In this document: positions 1 to 10,844 of the stretch, piece by piece
How positions within the stretch are numbered: the first letter of the stretch is position 1
Layout: every line of letters begins with the position of its first letter
DNA from: Nemertoderma westbladi
Taxonomy: Eukaryota > Xenacoelomorpha > Nemertodermatida > Nemertodermatidae
Assembly (NCBI GenBank): GCA_032718475.1
Contig: JAUCBJ010008848.1
Coordinates: 36,395-100,394, forward strand
Direction: 5' to 3'
DNA: 64,000 nucleotides
Made by a program: the position numbers and the translations under genes
Notes under the pieces: model-generated
What the model saw: the letters and a program-made list of their open reading frames with translations, nothing else
The model's database searches: none
What the model was told of the DNA's origin: nothing

Positions 1-238
1 CCCCACATGCCTTGTATGCTCTATATAAGCTAAGAGCTTCTTTATTTTGCTGTGTAGATTTATTCGATGCATCTACTACCATACTGTAGACATCTGGTTC
101 AACAGTCTTTGGTTCGTAGACCACGATTTCTCCAGCGTTTGGTCCGCTCATCTTAAACGAATGGTATGGATTCGTCAAAGGATATCCACCTTCCTGATAA
201 CGCGAACTCTGGTGATTCGAACATCGTTGCGCTAAAAT
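1..238 (-). pseudogene. BEL-1 ORF3 fragment (extra gene downstream of pol), cut by window edge
   Basis: The minus strand has an open frame of about 79 codons with no stop. It is clearly the same protein as residues about 170-250 of the frame at 19741-20545: the stretch around YQEGGYPLTNPYHSFKMS is shared, and most other residues match. It therefore belongs to ORF3 of the BEL-1/BEL-2 family, the extra gene between pol and the 3' LTR. Only the part nearest the edge is visible; the rest of ORF3 and the 3' LTR of BEL-1 must lie left of the window. Upstream codons (above about 238) do not continue the match, so the N-terminal part is missing or diverged. The function of ORF3 is unknown. Homology to the BEL-2 copy is clear; the function is not. 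Confidence 0.75.
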
Positions 239-982
239 CATGACGGCTACTAGAGGGTGCACAACAGATGTTAAATGTGAGGATACTTAGAGGTTTTCGT
301 TGGCCTTTGGCTCAACTTCGCTCTAAACCCCTACTCGTAGCCTAAGATTCAGGGTACCGTGTGATTTCGCCCTGGCTCCTAATCCAAAATGTGCTGATAA
401 AAAATAATTCGGGCAAACTGGGCAAACTAAACCCCTACCCGTAGCCTAAGATTCAGGGTTCCGTGTGATTTCGCCCTGGCTCCTAATCCAAAATGTGCTG
501 ATAAAAAATAATTCGGGCAAACTGGCCATAAGTCTAAAATACTCACCTTTTAATCCCAAACTACTTCCCAGAAAATAATGCAGTCGAGAATTAGTCAAAG
601 TAAAAAATAATAATAGACACGACTATTGGCACAAGGCCATTTATATTCTTCAAAAAAAAATATCAGATCTTCCATCCGCTCTTGTCCCTCTCCATTTTGG
701 TCCCATCCGACCATATCCTAGAATCCATTCATTGGAGAATCAATTTTCCTAAAAATTTCAAAATCCAAATGGATTGTCTAAAATTTTTTAAAAATTGTCT
801 CACTTGTGGGTTCCAAGTGGAATTTCATTCCTTTGTACGCACAAAACCGCTCCTATGTGATACATAAGGGTACTACCCTCAATGTTCACATATAAAGACA
901 ATGGAATTCCACCGCTGTCTTTAACCTACAGTGTACAGGTATACGGTAGGACTATGTGGCGACCATCAAGGGTCCCACATTA
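239..982. other. BEL-1 spacer between integrase and ORF3, non-coding
   Basis: No gene is visible. Part of this spacer (about 260-330) resembles 20590-20660 of BEL-2, and about 632-980 resembles 36569-36986. It keeps the uninterrupted sequence acaaggcc (631-638) at the spot where BEL-X is inserted in BEL-2, so it serves as an empty-site paralog. A 104-bp tandem duplication (324-531) is specific to this copy. Confidence 0.7.
324..531. repeat. 104-bp direct tandem duplication
   Basis: Two head-to-tail copies (324-427 and 428-531) start with taaacccctac and differ at a few bases. There is no coding content. The BEL-2 spacer lacks this duplication. Confidence 0.85.
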
Positions 983-2866
983 CTACTTACGTGGTTTATA
1001 TAGAGATTTATAATCTCCCGTCTCGTTTCGAGTCTCCTCAAGGAGTACGAGACGTTGTATGGGTCTGTCTACAGTACGTCCGTCAATTAACCGTACAGTC
1101 ACAGTCCGTATTACACCACCTGATGTCAGGTGTGTGGTCAAAATGACTCCAGTCAACCAAAACCGTCTTTTCAAGTTGGTCTCTGCCAATAATACGTGGT
1201 CACCACGCCTTAAAGACCGGGTGGTAAGATACCAAGTGGTCCTGGTTGAAATAGAGGGCAAATAATGTTTCTACCATACTTCCCAAAACTTGTTGGCTAA
1301 CAGTTGAGTGATTTTCAAGCTTTGTTGCCGTAACTGTCACTGTCCATAGGTACGGAGGTAGGTAACACTGTAGTCGGCGCCTGCATAAGCAGGTGCACTG
1401 ATGTCAAGGCAAATCGAGACTGTTTGTCGTCGGTAACCAAAGCGATTGGTCTAGTATTTAATATCGCCTCGATTTCTATTAATAATGTAGTCAATTGGTT
1501 GTCTGTCAAAATGCGTTGCGTAGGTATTACTTTCACCATTGCCGTTTTGATAGATCCAATCAACCTCTCCCAAACTCCGCCTCTCCACGGACTGTCTGAA
1601 GGGTTGAAGTTAAGATGATCTTATGGGGATGTAGTTCCTTGGAGATCTGATTGTGGTCTACCTTCTTTAAGGCTCTAGCAATTTCGTTCCTAGCACCCAC
1701 AAAGTTGGTCCCTTGGTCGCAATGTATGGATTTGACCAATCCACGTCTAGCGATAAATTGCCGTAATGCGAGGATAAAAGCATTGGTAGTTAGATCTGTT
1801 ACACGTTCAATATGAACTGCTCTACTAGCCATGCAGGTAAAGATCAATCCCCAACGTTTCGCCTGTACGCATCCACGTTTTGCGTTTATAGGTCCAAAAC
1901 AGTCAATCCCCATTTCGGTAAATGGGGGTCTAAACGCTTATAGTCTAGCTAATGGTAGTTCACTCATCTCTTGGCGTCCTATTCTCGCGTGTACCTTCTT
2001 ACAAATGATACCGTTGCGTGGTACTGAACTCAATCCCTTACTGGGTCTAATAAATACAAACCTCAAACATAAGTGTGATAGACAGTGATGTCTCCCTACG
2101 TGTTTAAGTTGTATATGTGTGTCCAGTATCATAGTGCACTGTAACTCGTGGTGTTGCGGTATAATGATAGGATACCTAAAGTCAATAGCAACGTCAATGT
2201 TTTGGAGCTGGGACTTATGACAAAGTAAGCCCTTGTATATTATCGGACTCCAACTCAGTATCGGTGAAGACTTAATCTGTTTACCTTGATTGATTGCTGT
2301 GAACTCTCGTGCGAAATATCGCAATTGATAATGTCTAATAATATCAATCTCACAGCTATCAATTTCAGCCAAGGTTAGTCTATGTGGAAAGTTGCGTTTG
2401 CCTTTGGGATATTGTCTCAAACGTTTGAGCCATGCCAACTTGCGGCAAGCGTTTGTCCATGATCGTGTCAGGTTGAATATCTGGTCGACATAAGCATTAG
2501 TGACGTCACCGGGTAAGGTATAGGTATAGTGTGGAGACTTGGTAGGCCCGCGGGCCTTCCGATGAGTGTCTCCCTTTGTGCAATGGGATTGTCTGGGTCC
2601 ACAAGTACTCTCTTGGTCTCCAGTATCTTACCTTTATCATCAGCACTCGATGGGTTGACCTGTAATAGTGGTTTCAACTCTACGGAATTGGCGTGTTTCT
2701 GTGGACTTGTACGTCTCCTAACTTGGGTCACACATTTAGCCATGGGCTGTAAGTCAGTTATTTTCCTTGAGCATAGTGTGATCCCTGTATTTATAATTTG
2801 ATGGGCACCACCCATATTTGCAATACCTGTAGTGACACCATTGTCTTGGTGACTCAAATAAGTCAA
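983..2866 (-). pseudogene. BEL-1 integrase and C-terminal DUF5641-type domain, broken
   Basis: Frames at 2866-2468, 2438-1938, 1913-1560, 1563-1315 and 1261-983 together encode the last third of a BEL/Pao pol. The catalytic Asp lies in GIDCFGPI (about 1890-1908), followed by CMASRAVHIE and the second Asp in CDQGTNF (about 1705-1725). The expected Glu region near 1570-1600 is damaged. The C-terminal part (GDHVLLAE, then RLVLLEE) is the DUF5641-type domain usual at the end of BEL/Pao pol. Breaks seen are frameshifts near 2450, 1562 and 1290 and an in-frame TAA near 1935. The BEL-2 counterpart is 36987-39708. By family knowledge this enzyme inserts element cDNA; this copy cannot be functional. 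Confidence 0.9.
2541..2560 (-). repeat. Family palindrome copy 1 (CCCGCGGG core)
   Basis: Plus strand reads ggtaggcccgcgggccttcc. It lies in the BEL-1 pol frame as GRPAGLP. Relative to the commonest form, two stem pairs are changed to C-G on both sides. The BEL-2 counterpart is at 39382. Confidence 0.9.
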
Positions 2867-2952
2867 AGTAGGTAAGTTTTACCAACTTACCTATTTTGGT
2901 GGTCAATACTAGGCCTCTCCAGGGGGGTAATTGCGCTGTTATAGTATACATC

Positions 2953-3323
2953 ATCACATTCTGGTAGAATGTCTGGTAAGTGGTCTGGTTGACAGTCCGG
3001 TGAGATGTCTGGTGAGCAGTCTGGTGAGACGTCTGGTGAAACACATCGCGGAACATCCAGCGAAGTGTTCAGTCGTACATCCGGTAGAATGTCTCATAAC
3101 GTCTGGCAGAATGTCTGGTCTAAAATCTGGTTGACAGTCTGGCGAGATGTCTGGTGGAAAGTCCGGTTGACAGTCTGGCGAGATGTCTGGTCGAAAGTCT
3201 GGGAATAAATCCAACGAAATGTCTGGTGGAAAATCTGGTGAGATGTCTGGTAGACAATTGGTCGAAAGATCCAGAAAGCATCGGTCAGAAAGGCATCTGG
3301 CGATGGGTCTGTAGAATAATCTG
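2953..3323 (-). repeat. Pro-Asp-rich coding repeat of BEL-1 (RNase H to integrase linker)
   Basis: On the minus strand the frame is a run of degenerate 4- to 6-residue units such as SPDCQPD and PPDISPD. It matches 40927-41330 of BEL-2 and the stub at 57475-57640. Element P is inserted at its upstream end (3324). Confidence 0.85.
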
Positions 3324-3919
3324 TGTGAGCTGATTCAATTCCGCCTCATTACCCTCATAAGTTAGGACAGTGGCACCTTTTTCAGCAATATTGGAGATAC
3401 GAGATTGGTAACAACCAATCTCGTATCACAACCAATAACGGGGACAACACAAACCCCAAAACCACACAAAGGGAGGTTAGAGGTCAAACCACCTTAGAAG
3501 GGAAAATAACCAACAGGGGCCAACAGAGGGGGAAGCACTCCCAGAGAGGTGAGAGGCGTGAAGTAGGTTATCAGCCAATAGGAGTGGGGGAAAGGATCCA
3601 CTGGACAAAGGCCACAGTAATGTAGGAATGATTAGATATATTATCAATGTGTTGAGATACCAATTCAGTTATTCAGTCATTAGTTTGAGTGCAGACCGGT
3701 GACATCTTACACCGTCACCGTCACTACATATCATCAATATCCTACCTACCGCTACACTGCTATTGTCAATAACATCATATTAACTGTGCTATTACTTACT
3801 ATTCATTTATCGACATATTATCAATCGAACATCAAGACGATAACAACAAACTTTATTTCAATACCACACGGTGACGCGTAGTCTGAACAAACCGGTCGGG
3901 ATCCCTTGATCCCATCGCA
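3324..3919 (+). repeat. Element P 5' LTR
   Basis: It runs from tgtgagctgattcaattcc to gatcccatcgca. It aligns along its whole length with 56882-57474, with scattered substitutions and short indels (several percent by eye), and in part with 55672-55895. The internal hairpin gatacgagattggt/accaatctcgtatc near 3397-3427 is present in all copies. Confidence 0.9.
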
Positions 3920-3962
3920 GTGAAAGATACCAGCTACCACGAAACTGTGACTGCCAGGCAAG

Positions 3963-4722
3963 ATGAGCACAGGACAACAACGATTGTCGGAGGGAGAGAG
4001 GACACCACCACGGACCCCGGACGATACCAACCAAACGATCTGCGAGGCCGCGACGCGACGGTACCGACCTGCGACGCTGGATTCGCCGACAAGAGACGAT
4101 CCGGCAGTCCAAGCGGAGGGCGGCCGTCTACCACGAGAAAGGGACGAGTCGACGCATGATGGCGGTCGAAGTACCGAAGTCGCCGGCCAGCCACAGGCCG
4201 AGGGCAACGGACGGCCCACCGGAACGGCGACGGTGGGGCCGCCGGTACGATGCCGAACCAGGAGAGGAGGAGGAGATGTCGGCGACGAGGACGTCGGAAC
4301 CAGCGATCGGCTTCGACGGGCCTACAACGCCACGAAGAAACTGCTCAAGGAGGCCAGAGAGGGGGCAAAGGTAAACCAAGGGAAGTTGAGCCAGCGGCTA
4401 GGTGAGTCAAATAAACATTTCAGATATCTAGTCCGTTTCGGGCAGGGAGAACTGGCGAGTGAGAGAGCGAGGGGGGTCGCCACCGAACTATTCGAACTGT
4501 GGTGATCCGTGTTATGGAGCCTGAAGTAGTGTATGTAGGGCCGTATTTAGTGGATGCTAGGGGAATAAAGTTAGTGGGTTGGGCAGATCCGCACGAGGGC
4601 GAACCCGAGGTTAACCCCAAGGATTCGGTCTCGTCAGTCAGCGAGAACCCCAGAAAGCGGGGGAAAATTAGTAGGACAGAGAGGCGACGGGAGTCCATTG
4701 CGACCGATAAGTCCACTACATC
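3963..4722 (+). pseudogene. Element P gag-like protein, N-terminal part
   Basis: An ATG at 3963, 43 bases after the 5' LTR, opens a frame to a TGA at 4503. A second frame, shifted by -1, overlaps it from 4499 and runs to the BEL-2 insertion at 4722. The first part is rich in Arg, Pro, Thr and Glu, looks disordered and ends in a short helical stretch. The second has the acidic/basic mix seen in many gag proteins. I find no domain I can name. Its position directly after an LTR, its composition and its continuation as a coiled coil at 51060 suggest a gag-like structural protein. The reading frame at 4722 continues exactly into 51060 when BEL-2 and one TSD copy (acatc) are left out. Whether the -1 step is programmed or decay is unclear. 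Confidence 0.6.
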
Positions 4723-6717
4723 TGAAAGATCCTCTACGGTAAGAACTATCCCACGGCCTACAAATCTACTAATACGAAGCTATAGAATATCCCTTACTGT
4801 GGAGTCCAGTAGTATACCGCTTACCAGATCCTAGTAACGATGTATCTTACTGTAAGATCTAGTAATGTAACGGACTCGTATAGTATCTGACAACAAATCC
4901 CAGTCCAGGGTATCTATTCAAACAGATACAATACACAAACGGCTACTGGCGAGGAGCAGAGCCTAGTGTCTATTCTATGTACGTGAGCGGGTCTAATGCC
5001 TACGAACTAGACAAAAGGAAACCTGTCCTCTAACCGGTGAGGCAGATGTACAGTTACAGTAACAGACCAAACTCACGGGAAAACAATCCCCGCACATCGA
5101 ATCCTAACTATCGCTGACAGTCCTAAATACCGTAACTTGCCGCGGTGTGATTTATATGGTTTATATACGAGCTAGTGGGTTAACAGACCTAGCGTAACAA
5201 TACTGTTCCCGTATTAAGTCAGTCTAAAGGGGGTCGTGCCTAATGTAACAATACCGCTGCTCAGACAAACAACAGTTTAATAACGAAATAAATACTCCTT
5301 CTTGCCGTAACTAAATATCAGATCCTAAATTTACAAACTACGAATAGTGAATTACAGATAAATTCTGCCTAAAAGTAATCTAAAGTGCGCTATAACTAGT
5401 AGAATTCTAAGGGTAAATATGTTTTAGGGCGTGTGTGTGTGGGTGTGTTACAATAAAACAATTTTGGTGTATATCATTGTACTAGGTTTTAGTAATTTTC
5501 TGACCAAAACAACACCATGCGCTAGCTACGAAAATAAGCTAGTTGCGTTTTGTAGAACTTTATACTTACAAATGACGTCAAAGCTCTCTCCTTCCTATCC
5601 ACAACTCAACCGGGCAATTACGGTGTTAGTAACTACACCCGTGATCGGCACAAATACCATATTCTGGTTGTAAGATAAGAAATAGGGTTAATTGCTACCG
5701 TACGTTAGCTGATCTGGTATACAAATTTGATTCTAGAACTTTGTTGCCACGGTGGTTAGCAGCAATACCTATCAGTACGTGGCAAGGCGCGGTAGGATAT
5801 TAATAAACCTCCCTAGGCCAAGCGGTGTGCCGGTAGCAGAAATGCTCCTTGCCTGATCAAATAACTAAGGTTCAGACAAGGGGGGGGGGGGGTACTAATG
5901 TATGTTCTACAAAGCAAACCGGTACCAAACTGTCAGTATTACGCATCACTAAATTATGGAACATGCTGTCTGTACCTAATATGTACTCGCGTACTGACGA
6001 ATGGCAATAGTTCGCACCTGTGAGATATACAGGTTAACCCAGGGATTTGTAATACAGGGGGGGGGGGGGGGGGGGGGTTCTGTCTGAATCTAACTATTTG
6101 ATCCTAAATTTTGCGGCGTCCCAGGACGGCGTCACGCTTACCCTGATCTATAGGTCTTACGTCGGGCAAGGGCGTCAAACAAAGTCTTACCTTCCTCGGA
6201 AATCGGGCGCTGCATGGCAAAGGTGGAGTATTTCGAAGGGCGAAGGGGGTGCGCGGTCTAATCTAATGTGGGCGCTAGCGTGTTGTGGACATCTTCCCTG
6301 CGTTGCTGACGGCCTAATTGTCTAGACGGCCATCTTCCCAATGCTTGGCTGTCCCAATGGTGGACGATTGGAAATATACATGTTCAGAAGTTTACAGTAT
6401 ATTTACAGTTTTACAAAGATTTATCAAACAGATTACTAGATTTATAACAAAAGAAACAAATACTAAGTTAACAAGAGTTAACATTAGTGAGTGATAACTA
6501 GAATGATAAGCAAGTGTAAGTGGATGATAACCGAAGGCAAACCAGCCCTTATATGCTAAATCTGGGACATAGAATCCATTAGAACCTTCCAGAGCATTCC
6601 ATGGCCTCACATTGGAGCAATAAGATGTTCCATGCCCTATGATTGGCCCAACTCATCGTTCCATGTGTTGTACGCACCTCATTGGTTTATCAAATTATAT
6701 CAAATGAAAATAAATTG
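4723..6717 (-). repeat. BEL-2 3' LTR, main part
   Basis: From tgaaagatcc (4723) to aaataaattg (6717) it matches 48833-50829 almost base for base (about 2% difference by eye). It carries two poly-G runs on the plus strand (5880-5892 and 6057-6077), also present in the other LTR with different lengths. After 6717 Gypsy-1 interrupts it; the last 24 bases of the LTR reappear at 13858-13881. Confidence 0.88.
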
Positions 6718-6819
6718 GTATATTGAAAATAGGTAAGACAATACTGCAAACATATCAATCTGTACCGGTACTAACTAAAGATATCTTGGGGCGAGCCATG
6801 ATAGCATGAAGGCGTTACA

Positions 6820-6834
6820 TCACTCCCCCTAACG
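6820..6834 (-). promoter_or_regulatory. Gypsy-1 polypurine tract
   Basis: Minus strand gttagggggagtga lies immediately before the TGTAACGCC LTR start. This is the expected plus-strand primer site. Confidence 0.7.
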
Positions 6835-7157
6835 AGAAGCGGAGCTATTAATTATATAGTAATATACAAAATACACAATAATATATTACATAGTATGAAT
6901 ATTTAAGGGAAAATAATTATTTCTGCACTACAGACAGACAGTAATTATGTACTTACTAACTGTTTAATACAAAGTATCAATAACAAATATGATGTTAGTG
7001 AAATTATATATTATTTCTATGGGTAGGATAACTATTATAATAATTAATATATTGTAACTAGATAGGTTATGTAGTATAATTGGTACACGTTCCAAAAATA
7101 TCTCTGATTTAAAATTAAGACACAAAGAAAATAATATTGCAATCCTTTATTATTACG
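6835..7157 (-). other. Gypsy-1 3' untranslated region, AT-rich, no gene seen
   Basis: It lies between the integrase stop codon (7158-7160) and the polypurine tract. Only AT-rich sequence without an open frame or clear repeat is seen. Confidence 0.5.
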
Positions 7158-7421
7158 TTAATCATATAGATCACAGATTAAATTAAACCGTACACTTTTT
7201 GTTTGTTTTATTTTATTCGTTAATAAGACTTGTGGTTCGTCTCCGATTTCATTATTTTCCAAGTTAGATAATACAGCTGGTTTTACCCTATCCAGCGATA
7301 CAACGTGTTGCTCGTACTTGCGCACAATTGTTACAGTTTTATTTGTTAATGAAACTATACGAAACGGTCCTGTATATAAGGGTGCCAGTGAGGATCTTTT
7401 AATAGGATCTTTTATCCATAT
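7158..7421 (-). pseudogene. Gypsy-1 integrase C-terminal GPY/F module
   Basis: An open minus-strand frame of about 85 codons ends at TAA 7158-7160. It contains APLYTGPFRIV followed by VSLDRVKPA, the GPY/F signature and the closing motif of many Ty3/Gypsy integrases. It has no start codon because LINE-A separates it from the integrase core at 10087-10553. By family knowledge this module helps multimerisation and target binding. It was found by reading the sequence between LINE-A and the polypurine tract. Confidence 0.8.
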
Positions 7422-7541
7422 AATAATAATGTTTATTGACTCTAAGTTTCATTAAATGGCACAGATAATTAAGTTTGTAAAATACATAACTATACCTTTG
7501 AATACACTTAGCGTCCAAAATATATCAATGATTACTAAGTC

Positions 7542-9146
7542 TTATAAATACAATTCAAGCACCTTTTCACAATACTTACACAACACATAATAATCGTCAC
7601 AAGAGAATAAACTGTTTAGCGAGCAGAAATTTAGTTTACTTTTAAAAAATTGACTCTCCCGTAACTCAAATGAGATCGGGCATTCTAGCAACACATGTAC
7701 TTCTGTTTGCATCGATTTATTGTCGCAACCACAGACTCTTCGGTCACTAGGGGTCCTTGACCACCTGCCCGTCTCTATTCTTAAGCTATGGGAGATGACC
7801 CTAATTCTCGTAAACCATACTCGTATGTAATCTGGTACAAATGGCCTCAAATTACGGTATACAGGGTGAGGTAGTAATTCTTTATTCATCTCAGTTCGAT
7901 AAGTAACAAACTTGGTTGCAGAGCCAGGTTTGCTATTTATCCTATTACGTATCTCTTCAAGTTTGTCTACATTTTGTTGCCAACTATTTGCTTCCATTAG
8001 TAACCGGTATCCGGGTGTGTTTGCTTGCCTACATAACTCAAAAACCTGTGTAAATGGGAGTTCACTATCCTGACTTTTCAACATTTTACATATAAATCTT
8101 TTCCTAGCACGTGAAATTAAGTACTTGAGGGGTGGTGCTCCTACTTCTACCAAACAAATATCCGTGGGGGTTTGAGCCCTAACACCAAGAATACCTTTCA
8201 CCATCCTGGTATAATATTTTTCAATTAGACTGGTGTCACTCGTTAACCATGCTTCTGATCCATATACCAGGCCAGATAATACTGCAGCATCAAATACGCG
8301 TTTTTTAATTGCAAAAGGTAGACTTGTGTTCGTGCTCGTAAAAATGTTAAATTTATTGACAGTTTCTTCGCACTTAAGCCGGTGGTGCTTAAGTGTACTC
8401 TGGACCTTCCCATCTGCACAAAAAGGTACTCCCAAATATACATACAGCGCACAATAATTTACAACCAAATTATTAATAGTCTGCGGCGCCTCATCACCTA
8501 GACTAGGGTTAATGACAAAAAATTTCGTTTTTTTTTCGTTAATTTCCATTCCAGATGTATCACAAAATGTAACCAGAGTTTTTAGTTTCAGCAGTGCATT
8601 AGTGCGGGAAGTGGAAAAAGTCACAGTATCGTCCATCAAAAGTAATAAATGGATTGCCCCCAAGAAACCGTCATCCACAACTGTACTTCGGATCATCTTA
8701 GCTAATCTATTAATGTAAATGCAAAAGAGCACCACGCTAGATGGGGCACCTTGCCGGACACCAATAACAGACAAAAACATAGCAGTTTTAAGAATGTGCT
8801 TCGTACATTTATAAACAGCTTGCACCGCTAATAACATTGTTTTTCCGCAACCAAGTTTTTGTAGAGTTAACAACAACTGATCTCTTGGTACACGGTCATA
8901 TGCCTTTTTGAAGTCAACAAAAATTATAAATAATTTTTGCTTCGTAAATATAGCACAATCAATAAGTAAGCGGAGGGACACGATATGTTCTAAACAACCT
9001 CTTTTTGGCTGACCGCCCGCTTGGCTGACCGCTTGGCTGACCGCCCGCTTGGCTGACCGCTTGGCTGACCGCCCGCTTGGCTGACCGCTTGGCTGACCGC
9101 CCGCTTGGCTGACCGCTTGGCTGACCGCCCGCTTGGCACTTATCAA
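7542..9146 (-). pseudogene. LINE-A reverse transcriptase (main part) and C-terminal CCHC region
   Basis: A long frame of about 530 codons. After the repeat-derived start it reads RGCLEHI, then FVDFKKAYDRVPRDQLL, the RT core (RQGAPSS) and the catalytic motif as LLMDDTVTF, where most LINEs have Y-A-D-D. The C-terminal part has CGCD-x8-H-x4-C (in EVHVLLEC), a cysteine-histidine motif common after LINE RTs. Family: non-LTR RT; I do not assign a clade. The N-terminal 45 residues come from the minisatellite and are not native. The frame upstream (10086-9136) is offset relative to this one, so the repeat array has broken the gene. The protein would otherwise prime reverse transcription at a nicked target. 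Confidence 0.88.
9006..9136 (-). repeat. 28-bp minisatellite inside the LINE-A RT gene
   Basis: About 4.6 copies of a 28-bp unit made of two similar halves around ggctgaccgc. It starts at the codons for AGGQP in the conserved stretch before the RT palm. As 28 is not a multiple of 3, each unit shifts the frame, and upstream and downstream parts no longer read together. Confidence 0.92.
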
Positions 9147-10086
9147 TATTACACCACGATAACAATCTGCGGGTCAATAACAAATCATAAACTTTGGCCA
9201 ATGTGGACATTATCGAGATACCCCGATAGTTTCCACAGAGGCCGCGGTTGCCAGATTTAAACAATACAATCAACCTACTAACACCCCACCGTAAAGGATA
9301 GCATGTCTGATGAAACACAATATTAAAAATAGATAGGAAAAATAAAAGCCATGCTGCAGGCAATGCAATGAAAATACCAAGGCTTATACCTATGTAACTC
9401 TTGCCAGGTTTAATATCCGCCATCGCTTCAGCCAACTCCCGCTCAGTAAATTTGTCATCCAGAGCGGGTATGTAAGGCGATGAACTGAAGTCAGATAAGT
9501 TCAGATCCATCTGCCCCCCCGACTCCCCAGTCCCCAATAGATTGGTGAAATGGCTGGCGAACTCGTCATCCGATGGCATACTAGCGTGCGACGGTGTACC
9601 GAATCCACCTTTCCAATTTACTGCATTCCAGATTGTTTGAGAATCATTTTCAGCCGTTAATCTCTCCCATCGATACGAGTTACTTGTCGATGACACCTTA
9701 TTCTCCTTCTTCCGGGGATGTCGTTTGGCACAATTATTTATCACTGACTCGCAGTCCGCTATACATCTCTCTAGACCGGCCTCTGACAGATCCGCGGTAG
9801 ACGGGGGGGTTAGCTGTGCCATCGACTCCGTAAATGCACGACAGTCTGTAACTTTGTGTGACACACCTTTAATTGCCTCACCCGACGAAATAGGCCACTC
9901 TGTTACTCCCAGGTAAGCCGCGCGTTCTACCAGTGACGTAATACTGTAGCCGATCGATTTATCGACTGAGACATGTAAAGTCAGCGGAGCATGATCCGAT
10001 CCAACAACTGACTTGTCATTTGAGAGGTAAGTAATGCGACTTTCACACGACCAGGAACTGACAGCGAGATCAAGCTCGGAAATGCT
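9137..10086 (-). pseudogene. LINE-A endonuclease end and RT N-terminal region
   Basis: The frame begins at the LINE-A junction and contains GSDHAPLTLHV, the last motif (SDH) of an apurinic-type LINE endonuclease. A linker follows, then RT segments such as LIVLFKSGNRGLCGNYRGIS, ending at the repeat array. The endonuclease N-terminus is absent, so the insertion was 5'-truncated. The frame runs straight in from Gypsy-1 integrase codons at 10087, giving an apparent fusion that is only the insertion junction. Confidence 0.85.
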
Positions 10087-10553
10087 CATACATACATGTG
10101 TTGCATTCGATAATTGAGATGGAACTGACGATTTACATGAATAATTACGGACTGGTGGAACCAAACTATCAATTTTCGTGAATAGTTTAGAAATGTACGT
10201 CGGTACACTCATTGTCTCCTGTAATGTTGATTCAAAACACTGCCCGGGTAAACAAAGTTCAGATCCATATACCATTTGTGACGGAGAATATTCGTGTAAA
10301 CCAATTACAGACCTTAATCCCAATAACACCATGGGTAATTCATGATACCAATTTGTAGAATTACATTTAGCACGCAGTGAATTTTTAAGCTGCCTATGAA
10401 ACCGTTCGATTGCACCATTGCATGCCGGATGATAGGCAGTTGTACGTCGTCTCTCACTTCCTAATTGTAGCATCAAACAGTTCCAAAACTTTGATTCAAA
10501 TTGTGCTCCCCTATCAGAAACAATTATTTTAGGAACTCCAAAACGACCAACCC
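10087..10553 (-). pseudogene. Gypsy-1 integrase, second half of catalytic core
   Basis: The frame reads FGVPKIIVSDRGAQFESKFW, containing the second catalytic Asp, then TAYHPACNGAIERFHR with the catalytic Glu. It closes with the conserved YGSELCLPGQ region and ATHVCM, where LINE-A interrupts it. The first half of the core is at 10845-11363, separated by a 291-bp RTE fragment. All catalytic residues visible here are intact, so interruption rather than point mutation inactivated this part. Confidence 0.9.
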
Positions 10554-10844
10554 TACTACTAGGATCGGCATGCTGCATTGCAGCTGCATTTTTAAGGATG
10601 CTGTGCCGGCTTGTCAACAAAATTGCACCGCCACAACTCCCTATCACCCATGACATTTGCTAGATCATCCGCATCTTTAAGGCCAGTGTCCTTTAAGATG
10701 CGTCTCAAGAAAGTCATGGGCTGTCCACCATGCTTATTCACTCCATGAGGCTGCCAAAGTACAAGATTATGCACTGGCTGGTCCTCACGGCGAAAGCAAT
10801 GTCCTGCAAAGCGGAGGCGATTTTGTTCTAGTGTCTAGTATTAG
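10554..10844 (-). mobile_element. RTE-type LINE 3' fragment with clear TSD
   Basis: A 291-bp 5'-truncated insertion is flanked by the 11-bp direct repeat acgaccaaccc (10543-10553 and 10845-10855). It matches 62345-62625 of the RTE-type LINE, includes its last coding residues, and ends on the minus strand with the tail tagtagta. It splits the integrase core of Gypsy-1. Confidence 0.93.

Larger units (their letters stand above)
1..3323 (-). mobile_element. BEL-1, downstream half (BEL/Pao LTR retrotransposon, degraded)
   Basis: Going down the minus strand this half holds the Pro-Asp repeats (3323-2953), the integrase and C-terminal domain (2866-983), a spacer, and the start of ORF3 (238-1). Every part has a counterpart in BEL-2 (36987-39708, 36569-36986, 19741-20545). 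The upstream half of the same copy is at 57475-62335. The two halves were split by element P, whose 5-bp TSD atctg lies at 3319-3323 and 57475-57479. If P and one TSD copy are ignored, the Pro-Asp repeat frame runs on across the junction. Confidence 0.85.
7422..10086 (-). mobile_element. LINE-A: non-LTR retrotransposon inserted in the Gypsy-1 integrase
   Basis: A 5'-truncated LINE begins within its endonuclease end (10086) and runs through RT to a 3' tail of attattat repeats near 7422. Its ends separate two parts of the same Gypsy-1 integrase (core at 10087, C-terminal module at 7421). A short direct repeat (tatg or atg) flanks it, so the TSD is weak. The RT frame is broken by a minisatellite at 9006-9136. 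Confidence 0.8.

Noticed and set aside
3821-4379. Long minus-strand frames opposite the P gag start
   Set aside because: They arise from the GC-rich Arg/Pro codons of the plus-strand frame, overlap each other and have no match to neighbouring elements.
4465-4510. Programmed -1 frameshift at the aggggggtc run before the P gag stop
   Set aside because: The codons there do not form a usual slippery heptamer in the zero frame; simple decay explains the overlap as well.
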